Shown here piece after piece: positions 48,483-56,775 of a DNA stretch of 64,000 nucleotides. Origin of the DNA: Fimbriimonadia bacterium (lineage in GTDB: Bacteria; Armatimonadota; Fimbriimonadia; Fimbriimonadales; Fimbriimonadaceae). Positions within the stretch are counted from its first letter, which is position 1. Each line of letters starts with the position of its first letter. Location of the stretch: positions 293,470 through 357,469 of the forward strand of contig JAUIKO010000002.1 of assembly GCA_030430755.1 (NCBI GenBank), given 5' to 3'. A program made the position numbers and the translations under genes. A model generated the notes under the pieces. That model did no database searches, was not told where the DNA came from, and was given only the letters and a program-made list of their open reading frames with translations.

Positions 48483-49114
48483 TGTGAATAAACATCATCT
48501 TTCCCACTTATCCTCATTCATTGAGGAAAACCACCTAACAAATTACCCACTTCCCCCCAACCTTTCCCACACCCATTCTAGTGCTATTTAAAAGCCCAGT
48601 GAACCCAAAACCTCCCATCCATCCTGTCTAAACCACCTTATACACAAGTTATCCACTCTCTAATAATAAGAACAATAAGAAAATAGAACAATATATTATA
48701 TATATGACATGGGGATAACTCACAAAAACAAAGAAAAAGCTCACCCATTCCTAAAGATTTTATAGTATCTTAATATTAGGAATTCCATGAAAAAAATCTC
48801 CGCAGTCCTAGAAAACGAAATAACCAAAAAACCAATCGTTCCTCATATCCATCTAAAAAGAGAACTTTTAAACTGGAAAAATTTATTCCCTGGAAAAACA
48901 GGTCAAAACTCACACCCAGTAGATTTTATCGATGGTACACTGTGGTTATATTCAGAGAACTCAGCATGGAATCAAGAACTTCACTTTCACAAAGAAGAGA
49001 TACTCAAAACATTAAATAATCTCCCTGGAATATCTTTAAAAATAACAGAAATCCGAATAAGTACACAAAACCAAGGAAACTTATCCACATAAAAAAATGG
49101 GGATAAGTGGATAA
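48483..49114. other. Candidate replication origin: DnaA-box cluster
   Basis: The 512-bp gap 48275-48786 and the end of dciA hold perfect TTATNCACA boxes at 48483-48491 (-), 48638-48646 (+) and 49081-49089 (+). Near matches lie at 48508, 48649, 48710 (-), 49098 (-) and 49106 (-). An AT-only run (about 48658-48710) beside them could be the unwinding element. Strand bias flips in this area, and origin-associated genes lie close (dciA, rpmH-rnpA-yidC-jag). dnaA itself is not here. The coverage of 48275-48480 is C-rich and shows only a TCGTGAA/TTCACGA pair. Confidence 0.55.
48787..49092 (+). CDS. dciA: DciA-like helicase loader (DUF721)
   Basis: A 101-residue protein with the DUF721 pattern: an HLKRELLNWKNLFPG start, DFIDGTLWLYSENSAWNQEL core, and EEILKTLNNLPGI end. 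DciA loads the replicative helicase DnaB in most bacteria without DnaC or DnaI. Its position inside a run of DnaA boxes matches the frequent origin-proximal location of the family. The last codons overlap a perfect DnaA box at 49081. Confidence 0.8.
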   Translation: MKKISAVLENEITKKPIVPHIHLKRELLNWKNLFPGKTGQNSHPVDFIDGTLWLYSENSAWNQELHFHKEEILKTLNNLPGISLKITEIRISTQNQGNLST

Positions 49115-49332
49115 CTCAAGCCGGTAAGTATCTAACCTTCTACTTAGAATCTAAAGAATTCAATCATATAAAGCTTCCAAATTTTTTTAAAACCCACGAA
49201 TTCAGAGAACCTAAACCATAAAAAGAAAATATCAACAGAACTCCTTCAACCCCATGCAATTAAAGACCCTGTCTGCCTGAGATAAAACTTCTAAAGTAAT
49301 ATAAATAGTAGAAGAAAAAAAAAGAATAGGAC

Positions 49333-50073
49333 ATGAAAAATATCACAGGTATTATACTCGCAGGTACGTCAGGTTCAATCACAGATAGATCAACCTGGAT
49401 CACTTCCAACGGGACATTTCTAGAAAACACCATTAAAGCATTGTCTGATCTAGATGAAATCATCCTAGTAAGCAAGCACACCTCTATAGAGGGAGTGCGC
49501 ACAGTTCCTCCTGGAACGACCTTTTTAGAAAGTGTTTTAGCAGGCCTGGGTGCCTCCGTAAACGACCAGCTTCTATATATCACGATCGATATGCCCTTTA
49601 TTCACAAAGAAGCTGTCAATGGGTTTATAGACGAATGTCTAAAAGCATCAACATTACAAGATTCCATCTGTTATCCTATCGTAAAGCTAGGAAAAGAATT
49701 AGACAGATTCCCTCCAATACCAAGAACAAGTATAAAGATAAAGGAGGGAGTTTATACTGGTGGAAACCTAGCTTTAGTTTCCAAAGAAAACCTCAAAAAA
49801 AGTTTCCCTCTTATAGAGCAGGCTTATCAAAACAGAAAATCACCATTAGCTCTTGCCAAGATGGCAGGAGTAGAAATGTTATCACGGTTGATATTCTCAA
49901 AAATATATCCTTCTATCTTATCTCAATCCTATATAGAAAAGAAAACATCTAGTATTTTGGGAACACAAACAAAATTAATACCTACTAAATATACAGAAAT
50001 AGGTATAGATGTTGATAATCTGGAACAGTATCGGATTTATTTAGATCATATGGGATTAAAACAAACCATCTAA
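49333..50073 (+). CDS. MobA-like nucleotidyltransferase, divergent
   Basis: A 246-residue protein with the layout of the MobA-like NTP transferase fold. ITGIILAGTSGS replaces the usual LAGGxSxRMG, and YITIDMPFI provides the D-x-P metal site. The TGGNLALVSKE segment is also family-like. It may attach a nucleotide to a sugar, molybdopterin or other phosphate, but the altered N-terminal loop makes activity uncertain. It ends in an 18-bp overlap with the convergent membrane gene. Confidence 0.7.
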   Translation: MKNITGIILAGTSGSITDRSTWITSNGTFLENTIKALSDLDEIILVSKHTSIEGVRTVPPGTTFLESVLAGLGASVNDQLLYITIDMPFIHKEAVNGFIDECLKASTLQDSICYPIVKLGKELDRFPPIPRTSIKIKEGVYTGGNLALVSKENLKKSFPLIEQAYQNRKSPLALAKMAGVEMLSRLIFSKIYPSILSQSYIEKKTSSILGTQTKLIPTKYTEIGIDVDNLEQYRIYLDHMGLKQTI

Positions 50074-50499
50074 ATTGCTCATCGATCCCGTATGTTCTTT
50101 CTGGGCTTTTTGCGTTTGTAGATGATTGATGATCCCATTGATAAATACAGCAAGAGCAACAGATAGATAAATGATGTAAAAGTCAGAACCCCCCACTTGA
50201 GTTCTATCTTTAATTGCATCATCTCCCCCAATAAACGGGTTTCCATAAATTCCAAGACCAAGGAGTATATAACTGTACATGATACAACTATTTTTCCAAG
50301 AAAGGATAGAAGGGCTTTTATTGAATTTTAACTTGTAAAAAAATAAAACAATAGCATCAATTAAAAAAATAGATCCAAAAACCAGAAAAACAGCAAAGGA
50401 AAAAAAATACCCTAATGCAAAGGATACACCTGAAAGTATAAGGGATGGGATGTATGTGTGATTGTTCAATAAAACAGCGAGTTTTTTGAAGTTACTCAT
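50056..50499 (-). CDS. Four-helix membrane protein, unknown
   Basis: A 147-residue protein with four predicted membrane helices (around 20-33, 36-55, 70-86 and 107-121). The loop between helices 3 and 4 is short and charged. I do not recognise a family. It converges on the MobA-like gene with an 18-bp overlap and follows the structured region at 50537-50935 on the same strand. Confidence 0.5.
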   Translation of the reverse strand: MSNFKKLAVLLNNHTYIPSLILSGVSFALGYFFSFAVFLVFGSIFLIDAIVLFFYKLKFNKSPSILSWKNSCIMYSYILLGLGIYGNPFIGGDDAIKDRTQVGGSDFYIIYLSVALAVFINGIINHLQTQKAQKEHTGSMSNLDGLF

Positions 50500-50536
50500 A
50501 AATAGATTATAACATTACAGCTTTATTAAAAACAAA

Positions 50537-50575
50537 GAACTACTGCAATTTCCTTCCTTGGATATGCAGTAGTTC
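50537..50575 (-). terminator. Hairpin ending a minus-strand transcript
   Basis: GAACTACTGCA (50537-50547) and its exact complement (50565-50575). On the minus strand it is followed by TTTGTTTTTAATAAAG, a T-rich tail, so something is transcribed leftwards out of the 50.6-50.9 kb region. Confidence 0.7.
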
Positions 50576-50935
50576 TAGTAAGGTTTATTTCCTTAGTCGA
50601 ATATTAATTATGCTTTAATATTAAGTCCCCTTGAAACTTTCGTTTTTAGGCGAAGGTTTTTAATAGTCGTTGATAAGGATGAAAGTGGCCCCTTTCCGTT
50701 TTTCGGCACCATTGCAGCCGCTTTCGACATCCTTATCGTTCCAGTGGTGCCATTGACTTTTTGTACACCCATACAGTATATATATCGGAGAACAATATCT
50801 TTACTGCACTGTGCAAAATACTAGTTTTGCAAACATTCTTAGCGGCTGGGTTTATTGCTTGAGTTTCATAATCCTGTAGACCTCAGAAACAATATCGGGT
50901 ACCATATTGTTAAGATAGGAATATAGTGTGAAAAA
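50576..50935 (-). ncRNA. Candidate structured RNA upstream of rpmH
   Basis: On the minus strand, GGCACCA and TGGTGCC (7 bp) interleave with GATAAGGATG and CATCCTTATC (10 bp, extended by AAAG/CTTT and GGC/GCC). The order a-b-a'-b' means either a pseudoknot or two exclusive folds. Two more hairpins follow (an AATATTAA/TTAATATT pair and a CGAAGG/CTTTCG-like pair), then the terminator. A TTCACA-N17-CAATAT promoter-like pair lies at the right end, facing left. It lacks the marks of tmRNA, RNase P RNA, SRP RNA or a known riboswitch. Some of it may instead be coding (next entry). Confidence 0.35.
50608..50772 (-). CDS. Possible small basic protein, 54 aa
   Basis: An ATG-to-TAA frame inside the structured region encodes a Lys/Arg-rich 54-residue product (start MGVQKVNGTTGTIRM, end SRGLNIKA). 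No convincing ribosome binding site precedes the ATG. An inner ATG at residue 15 has AAGG directly against it. The frame lies exactly where the RNA pairing is strongest, so it may be chance. I list it because the transcript has a terminator and because composition is protein-like. Confidence 0.25.
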   Translation of the reverse strand: MGVQKVNGTTGTIRMSKAAAMVPKNGKGPLSSLSTTIKNLRLKTKVSRGLNIKA

Positions 50936-50937
50936 TT

Positions 50938-51087
50938 ATGAGAAGAACATATCAACCAAACAACAGACACAAGCATAAAACACACGGTTTTCGAACAAGG
51001 ATGAAAACAACAGACGGTCAAAATTTGCTCAAGCGAAGAAGAGCAAAGGGACGATGGAGATTAGCAGCAAAGTCTGCGGCTAAATAA
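50938..51087 (+). CDS. rpmH: 50S ribosomal protein L34
   Basis: 49 residues, [20 protein letters not shown] and so on, the usual L34 with an [10 protein letters not shown] end. It is a small, very basic 50S protein. It opens the rpmH-rnpA-yidD-yidC-jag cluster that lies by the origin in most bacteria. Confidence 0.95.
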   Translation: MRRTYQPNNRHKHKTHGFRTRMKTTDGQNLLKRRRAKGRWRLAAKSAAK

Positions 51088-51099
51088 ACAACATGTTAC

Positions 51100-51447
51100 A
51101 TGAATACACCAACACGATCTGACTATAAAAAGATTTTTCAACAGAGTTCTAGAAGCTGTTTCGGGCCGATAGTACTCTTTAAGAAACCTGGTTCAGGTAA
51201 GGTTGGTGTAACTGTTTCTCGATCACTTGGCTGTCACGCCTATAAAAATCGGATTCGTAGATGTGCCAAGATGGCTGCTCTAGATGCCCAACACCTTTTT
51301 CCCGAAGGGTATGATTATGTAATACTCGTAAGAAAATGGGATACAGATATGGGGAAAAGAGATGTTAGTTCAGCAATTATGGAGATAATTAATCTAACAT
51401 TTGGTCACACCTATAATATCGAGAGAGAAAGACGTGTTATTAAATAA
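51100..51447 (+). CDS. rnpA: Ribonuclease P protein component
   Basis: A 115-residue basic protein that helps RNase P RNA bind pre-tRNA. The family RNR motif is seen as YKNRIRRCAK, preceded by VGVTVSRSLG. It starts 12 bp after rpmH. The RNA subunit gene was not found in the window. Confidence 0.93.
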   Translation: MNTPTRSDYKKIFQQSSRSCFGPIVLFKKPGSGKVGVTVSRSLGCHAYKNRIRRCAKMAALDAQHLFPEGYDYVILVRKWDTDMGKRDVSSAIMEIINLTFGHTYNIERERRVIK

Positions 51448-51448
51448 G

Positions 51449-51640
51449 ATGGCTCTGTTTTTGATTCGGTGCTACAAGCAAGTACCTTTATTGAAGATGT
51501 GTCGTTTTGTTCCCACCTGCTCAGAGTATGGTATGCAGGCATTTAAAAAATATCCTTTTGTAAAGGCTCTTTTTTTAACTGCAAAAAGGATACTCCGTTG
51601 CAGACCCTATGGTGGCAGTGGTCATGATCCTCTGCCTTGA
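51449..51640 (+). CDS. yidD: Membrane protein insertion efficiency factor YidD
   Basis: 63 residues from the ATG at 51449, two bases after the rnpA stop; longer in-frame starts inside rnpA are less likely. Family marks are CYKQVPLLK, CRFVPTCSEY and CRPYGGSGHDP, with the three conserved Cys. YidD is a small membrane-associated helper of YidC. The order rnpA-yidD-yidC is standard. Confidence 0.92.
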   Translation: MALFLIRCYKQVPLLKMCRFVPTCSEYGMQAFKKYPFVKALFLTAKRILRCRPYGGSGHDPLP

Positions 51641-51687
51641 CAATGAGAATGTGTTTAGAACTACATTAACAACAGCAGAATAACAAT

Positions 51688-53016
51688 ATGAGTGTAAATA
51701 AGAATCAACCATCATCACAGGGTAACCTGTCCTACTTTTTACAGATAGCTCTTTGGACTATTACCATTTATCTTGGATATCAATTGCTTACCGGAGGTTT
51801 TAAAAACGATCAAAAAGAACCTCAACCCAGTAATGTTCTAAGTGATATAAAAAGTTCCGTTACCAACTTAGATGATGAATCTGTGCAGAAAAACTTAGAT
51901 ACATATGCGGATTTACTTAAAAAAGATGACAAACTTTCATCTGATACCTACCTAGAGCAACTTATGGATGGTGTTGTTACCTCTGCATATATTAAATATC
52001 AAGCAGCTTTAAAGAAGAAAGATATTCAAAAAATGCAAGATGCCCATCAAATTCTATTTAATTATGAATATGACTACCAAAATAAATCTTGTTGGAAACT
52101 AGTTCATAAAATAGAAGATAAAAGCGGAAATGTCGTTGCTGAATATAGTGCTAGTGATTTATATAAAAAGGTAACAGAAACCCTGAAAGATTGGAATAAA
52201 AACAATTATGTTTGGGGGTTTATACCTGGTTGGCAGCTTATTAACTCACTCGTTACTGTTACGGGTGGAATACCATGGTTTAGTTATGGCGTAGCGGCAT
52301 TGTTACTTGCCATAGTAGTACGTGCTGTGGTATGGCCTGTTTCTCAAAAGCAATTAATGCTAAGCAGAAAGATGTCACAATTATCACCTTTACTTAACGA
52401 ATTAAAAAACAAGTATAGTGGACAAGATTTGCAGCTTAAACAAATGCAGTTATATAAGGAGTATGGGGTGAATCCAGCATCTGGTTGTCTTATTGCTCTT
52501 ATACAACTACCTCTTTTCCTATGTATTTATCAGTGTATGCTTCGTTATAAAATAGAATTTACAAATGGAACATTTTTATGGATAAACCCTGCTATAGCAG
52601 ATAGCATTAATAGCGCATTTCCTTCCTTAAATCATGGGTTAATAGCTCCGAGTTTGGGTCACAAAGATGTACCACTTATTATTATCCATGGGGTTCTAAC
52701 AACTTTAGCTATGTTTTTATCCCCTGTTCAGGATCCGAGTAATACGACACAACAAAGAATGATAGGTGTAATGTCAGGTGTTATGATGACATTCTTTATG
52801 TTAACATGGCCTATCCCTTCAGCGTTTACTTTGTATTGGATCTTTACAAGTATTTTCTCAACAGCGCAAACATTACGAGCTCATCGATTACCCGCGCCTC
52901 CATTAATTAAAAAAGGTGCTGATGGCAAAGATGTTTTGTTGAGTGATATTAGCGGTTCTCAGGTTTTTGATAAAACAGGTGTTCCGAAAAAACATAAACC
53001 TAAAAAAAAGAAGTAA
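51688..53016 (+). CDS. yidC: Membrane protein insertase YidC
   Basis: A 442-residue insertase. An N-terminal membrane helix is followed by a ~140-residue external domain, then the conserved core: AIVVRAVVWPVSQKQLML with the groove Arg, a helical hairpin KMSQLSPLLNELKNKY, and the last helices with WPIPSAFTLYWIFTS. A Lys-rich tail may touch the ribosome. The external domain is shorter than that of E. coli YidC. 47 bp after yidD. Confidence 0.95.
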   Translation: MSVNKNQPSSQGNLSYFLQIALWTITIYLGYQLLTGGFKNDQKEPQPSNVLSDIKSSVTNLDDESVQKNLDTYADLLKKDDKLSSDTYLEQLMDGVVTSAYIKYQAALKKKDIQKMQDAHQILFNYEYDYQNKSCWKLVHKIEDKSGNVVAEYSASDLYKKVTETLKDWNKNNYVWGFIPGWQLINSLVTVTGGIPWFSYGVAALLLAIVVRAVVWPVSQKQLMLSRKMSQLSPLLNELKNKYSGQDLQLKQMQLYKEYGVNPASGCLIALIQLPLFLCIYQCMLRYKIEFTNGTFLWINPAIADSINSAFPSLNHGLIAPSLGHKDVPLIIIHGVLTTLAMFLSPVQDPSNTTQQRMIGVMSGVMMTFFMLTWPIPSAFTLYWIFTSIFSTAQTLRAHRLPAPPLIKKGADGKDVLLSDISGSQVFDKTGVPKKHKPKKKK

Positions 53017-53029
53017 AGGGAATTTAAAA

Positions 53030-53746
53030 GTGAATGAAATGTTAGAGTCTATAGAGATAACAGCTGCAAATGTTGAAGATGCAACTATTCAAGCAGCGAA
53101 TAAATTGGGTGTAACCTTGGACCAGGTTGAGGTTGAGGTTTTAGAAGAGATTAGAAAGCTTTTTGGAAGAAGACAGGTTAGGGTAAAAGCATCCGTTAAG
53201 AAGATATCTTCCAGTGAAACGGTTGAGAGTACCTCTAAACTTCAAGAAGATGCTGCTGATGGAGAAAAAGAGGGTTCGGGTATCGATGCTGATACAGTAG
53301 AAAAAGTGGTTTCTTTAGCAAAGGAGTTTTTTGTAAATTCTGGTTTAACAGCAGATGTAAAGCTTAAGAATGTGTCTGGGAAATATGTTCATTTAGAGCT
53401 TGATGGAAAGGATGTTTCTTTTTTAATAGGAAAGTATGGAAACGGCATTAATGGTCTTCAGTACTTATTAAATAAGATTACTTCTAAGCGTATTGGTTCT
53501 TTTGTGAGAGTTGTTTTGGATGGTAATAATTTTAGAAACAAGAGAGAGCAAGCTTTAAAGAAATTGGCATCAAGTATCGCAAAAGAAGTAAAGCAACGTA
53601 AGGAAGAAGCTGTTTTAGATGCTATGCCTGCTTTTGATCGAAGAGTTGTTCACCAAGCACTCCAGTCAACGAAAGGAATAAATACTTATAGCGAGGGTGA
53701 AGAGCCACATAGAAGGTTGGTAATCGCTCCGAAAGATTCACAATAA
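53030..53746 (+). CDS. jag: Jag/KhpB RNA-binding protein
   Basis: 238 residues from GTG at 53030, 8 nt after AAAGGGA; an ATG at 53039 is possible. Order: N-terminal Jag domain (DATIQAANKLGVTLDQVEVE), a linker, the KH domain with VSFLIGKYGNGINGLQYLL, and the R3H domain (FDRRVVHQALQST). In Firmicutes the protein binds RNA with KhpA and influences cell elongation and division. It is the last gene of the rpmH cluster, 13 bp after yidC, and ends at a strong terminator. Confidence 0.92.
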   Translation: MNEMLESIEITAANVEDATIQAANKLGVTLDQVEVEVLEEIRKLFGRRQVRVKASVKKISSSETVESTSKLQEDAADGEKEGSGIDADTVEKVVSLAKEFFVNSGLTADVKLKNVSGKYVHLELDGKDVSFLIGKYGNGINGLQYLLNKITSKRIGSFVRVVLDGNNFRNKREQALKKLASSIAKEVKQRKEEAVLDAMPAFDRRVVHQALQSTKGINTYSEGEEPHRRLVIAPKDSQ

Positions 53747-53764
53747 CGATTTTTGCTATTTGTT

Positions 53765-53802
53765 AAAAAGAGACCCGTAATTTATATCACGGGTCTCTTT
53801 TT
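53765..53802. terminator. Bidirectional intrinsic terminator between jag and dapA
   Basis: AAAAAGAGACCCGT (53765-53778) and its exact complement (53789-53802) around 10 nt, with A and T tracts at both ends, separating the convergent genes. Confidence 0.9.
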
Positions 53803-53822
53803 GTTTATATGTTTTGAGTTTG

Positions 53823-54743
53823 TTATACAAAAAACACTTCTGTGTTTTGTATATAGTATTGAATAGCATGATAGACTTCTTTCTTTTCTGAACTGCTCAA
53901 TCCTACCATAGGGAGCCTCATTTTTTCACAATCATATCCGAGAAGTGATAAGACATATTTAACAGGTCCGGGACTAGGATATTTGAATAAAATTTGAAAA
54001 ATAGGAAGAAGTTTTTGATGTATAGAGAGTGATTCTCTTGGGTTCTTTGTAAACACTTCTATCATTTTGTATATGTCAGCTCCTGCCACATGTGAGGCTA
54101 CACTAACGACACCCTCGGCACCAATACATAAGTAAGGAAGTGTGAGGCTATCATCTCCGCTATAAACAGTAAAATTTTCTGGTTTATGTGTGCAAATATA
54201 AGATGCCTGATCGAGATCACCGGCTGATTCTTTAAGAGCAACAACATTGGGGCATTTCTCAAGGACATTAAATAATGTTTCTGGGTTCATATTCATGCTT
54301 GTTCGCCCAGGAATATTGTAAAGCATTACTGGTAGGCTAGTGCTAGCAGCTAAAAATGAATAGTGAGCCTCCAGTCCTTTTTGACCTGGTTTATTGTAAT
54401 AAGGATTTACTAGCATGATTCCATCTGCACCGACTTTTTCTATAGCCTTAATAAAATGAAGTGTTTCTTCCGTATTATTGCTTCCAGCTCCTATTAAAAC
54501 GGAAGCCTTACCCGCAAGAGTATCTTTAGCTGTTCGTAATAGATTAAGTTTCTCTTCTTTTGAAAGGGTAGGTGATTCACCAGTGGTACCACTTACAATA
54601 ATAGAAGTAGCATTCTGTTTTGTCACATTATCGTATATCATTTTAGAAAAAGTATCGTAACAGATAGAGCCATCTTTTTTTAATGGAGTAATATGTGCTG
54701 TAATTACAGTTCCCCAGTTTTTTAAAGCAGAAAAATAAAACAT
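53823..54743 (-). CDS. dapA: 4-hydroxy-tetrahydrodipicolinate synthase
   Basis: A 306-residue class I aldolase of the DapA family. It condenses pyruvate and aspartate semialdehyde, the committed step to diaminopimelate and lysine. K171 (VALKESAGD) is the Schiff-base Lys, Y142 (LYNIPGR) the proton relay, and T53/T54 lie in SGTTGES. The bacterium therefore probably makes diaminopimelate, which implies at least some peptidoglycan. Related aldolases with other substrates exist, but the active site matches DapA. Single gene. Confidence 0.9.
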   Translation of the reverse strand: MFYFSALKNWGTVITAHITPLKKDGSICYDTFSKMIYDNVTKQNATSIIVSGTTGESPTLSKEEKLNLLRTAKDTLAGKASVLIGAGSNNTEETLHFIKAIEKVGADGIMLVNPYYNKPGQKGLEAHYSFLAASTSLPVMLYNIPGRTSMNMNPETLFNVLEKCPNVVALKESAGDLDQASYICTHKPENFTVYSGDDSLTLPYLCIGAEGVVSVASHVAGADIYKMIEVFTKNPRESLSIHQKLLPIFQILFKYPSPGPVKYVLSLLGYDCEKMRLPMVGLSSSEKKEVYHAIQYYIQNTEVFFV

Positions 54744-54896
54744 TATAACCTCTAACCAATATTTTACACTGGAAGTTGATTCTTTATTTTGTTTAATATA
54801 ACAGTTAATGTAATTCGAAATTTATAAATTCTGAAAAATTATTAATATTACAGGAATAAATTCGTTAATTTAAACAATAATATTTATAAGGATGTT

Positions 54897-55667
54897 ATGA
54901 ATGGTGTTGTATATATAAAAATCAAAAGAAAACTTTCACAAAACACTGAGTCGTTTTGGGAAACATTTCAGGTTGATTACAAAGAAAAAATGAATGTGAT
55001 TTCAGCTCTTATGGATGTTCAAAGAAATCCAGTTAACACAGATGGTAAAGATGTTAGTCCACCAACCTGGGATGCTGCTTGTCTAGAAGAGGTTTGCGGT
55101 TCTTGTACGATGTATGTAAATGGTGTTATTCGTCAGGCGTGTTCTGCTTTAATTGAAGATGTAGCTGAAAAAAAAGGTGAAAATTATTATGTAACCTTGG
55201 AACCAATGAAGAAATATCCCGTAATAAGAGATTTGCAGGTGAATCGTTCTAGAATGTTCGAAAATCTTATTAAGGTAAAAGGTTGGGTACCAATTGATGG
55301 ATCATATGATCTGGGAATGGGCCAAGCTCAAGATGATAGTGTAAGACAGTTCCGGTATGCTCTTTCAAGGTGTATGACATGTGGTTGTTGTATGGAAGCT
55401 TGTCCACAAGTTAGTGAAAAATCAGAATTTATAGGACCGAATTCCATAGGTCAAGCTCTACTGTTTAATATGCATCCTGTTGGAAAATCACTTGAGAGCG
55501 ATCGTTTAGATGAACTCACTTCCCCTTCTGGTGTGTCTGGTTGTGGAAATGCACAGAATTGTGTAAAAGCATGTCCCAAAGGAATCCCTTTAACAGAAGC
55601 CATTGCACAAATAAATAGAGATACTACTACACATAGTATTAAAAAGTGGATTGGAATTAAAAAATAA
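54897..55667 (+). CDS. sdhB: Succinate dehydrogenase iron-sulfur subunit
   Basis: A 256-residue protein with three clusters. The [2Fe-2S] ligands are C62, C67, C70 and C82 (CLEEVCGSC...C). Those of the C-terminal clusters lie at C159-C169 (CMTCGCCMEAC) and C216, C222, C226. It passes electrons from SdhA to menaquinone, which fits mqnE in this window. sdhA and sdhC are not seen; they would normally lie upstream, so the operon is broken or the order differs. The start at 54897 has AAGGA ahead. Confidence 0.93.
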   Translation: MNGVVYIKIKRKLSQNTESFWETFQVDYKEKMNVISALMDVQRNPVNTDGKDVSPPTWDAACLEEVCGSCTMYVNGVIRQACSALIEDVAEKKGENYYVTLEPMKKYPVIRDLQVNRSRMFENLIKVKGWVPIDGSYDLGMGQAQDDSVRQFRYALSRCMTCGCCMEACPQVSEKSEFIGPNSIGQALLFNMHPVGKSLESDRLDELTSPSGVSGCGNAQNCVKACPKGIPLTEAIAQINRDTTTHSIKKWIGIKK

Positions 55668-55669
55668 CA

Positions 55670-55744
<75 letters not shown>

Positions 55745-55819
55745 CTAATATCTATAGTATACTCTAAGTATCTGCTTAGTAAACAGTATTTATTTCATTA
55801 CTGAGTCTTAAAGGAAAAA

Positions 55820-56725
55820 ATGAATAAAAAAATTTTTATTTTGCTATTTTTGCTTGGTTGCAATAAAGGAGATCACTCAAATGATTTGGGTCAGTCCATA
55901 AAAGATGATGCTAAGACAGGGGTAAACACCAGCTCTTCTGAGTTTTCAGAAAATAACACATCCACTTCTGATCATCAAAAAGACTCATCAGTGGCTCATT
56001 CTGAAGATGTGGATAAGGTTGTTGGTGTTGAGGGAAAAGATAATATGAATAATACTCACTTACAAAATCTTGAAATTAATGATATCAAAGCTGGTACAGG
56101 TGTAGCTGTTGAAGCTGGTGATAGAGTTTACGTAGAATATACCGGAAGTTTATCAAATGACTCTGTTTTTGATTCTAACATGAATAATGGAAAACAACCT
56201 TTTGGTTTTAATGTTGGAGCAGGAGAGGTTATAGAGGGATGGGATAAAGGTTTGCTTGGTATGAAGGAAGGAGGAATGCGTTCTTTGAAAATTCCCTCAT
56301 CACTCGGTTATGGTGCTGCCGGAGCTGGTGGTGTAATCCCTCCCAATGCGGATCTGAAATTTGATGTTAAGTTGTTGAAAGTTGTTAAACGATCTGATAA
56401 TTTTGATTTAATTTCAGAGGATATTATAGAAGGTACCGGTAAGGAAGCTGTAAAGGGTAAATCGGTAACAGTACACTATAAAGGGACATTCATTAATGGT
56501 GTGAAATTTGATGCCAGCTATGATAGAGATGAGCCATTTACAATAAAATTAGGTGAAAACAGAGTTATTGCAGGTTGGGAACAAGGCTTATTGGGTATGA
56601 AGGCTGGTGGAAAAAGAAAATTAATTATTCCTCCGCATTTAGGCTATGGTACAAGAGGAGCTGGTTCGATAGCCCCTGGGCAGATATTAGTTTTTGAAAT
56701 AGAATTGTTAGAAGTTAAAAACTAA
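55820..56725 (+). CDS. Lipoprotein with two FKBP-type peptidyl-prolyl isomerase domains
   Basis: 301 residues: a short lipoprotein signal (MNKKIFILLFLLGC), a ~70-residue Ser/Asp linker, FKBP domain 1 (about 92-195; VEYTGSL, EVIEGWDKGLLGMKEGG, SSLGYGAAGAGGVIPPNADL) and FKBP domain 2 (about 200-301; VHYKGTF, RVIAGWEQGLLGMKAGG, HLGYGTRGAGSIAPGQ). Both carry the aromatic pocket residues. It should catalyse prolyl isomerisation outside the inner membrane. Mip of Legionella and chlamydial Mip are lipidated FKBPs linked to host-cell infection, but those have one domain. Confidence 0.92.
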   Translation: MNKKIFILLFLLGCNKGDHSNDLGQSIKDDAKTGVNTSSSEFSENNTSTSDHQKDSSVAHSEDVDKVVGVEGKDNMNNTHLQNLEINDIKAGTGVAVEAGDRVYVEYTGSLSNDSVFDSNMNNGKQPFGFNVGAGEVIEGWDKGLLGMKEGGMRSLKIPSSLGYGAAGAGGVIPPNADLKFDVKLLKVVKRSDNFDLISEDIIEGTGKEAVKGKSVTVHYKGTFINGVKFDASYDRDEPFTIKLGENRVIAGWEQGLLGMKAGGKRKLIIPPHLGYGTRGAGSIAPGQILVFEIELLEVKN

Positions 56726-56775
56726 TAGTGATAAGTAGATACACTTGTGGAACACTCTAATTAGGAGAGTGGTTT

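Noticed and set aside
50537..50935. tmRNA, RNase P RNA or SRP RNA
   Set aside because: No tRNA-like ends, tag frame, GAGGAAAGTCC-type core or SRP tetraloop motif could be found on either strand.
52943..53029. Jag start inside yidC
   Set aside because: The GTG at 53030 follows a good AAAGGGA site after the yidC stop; the upstream extension only reads yidC in another frame.
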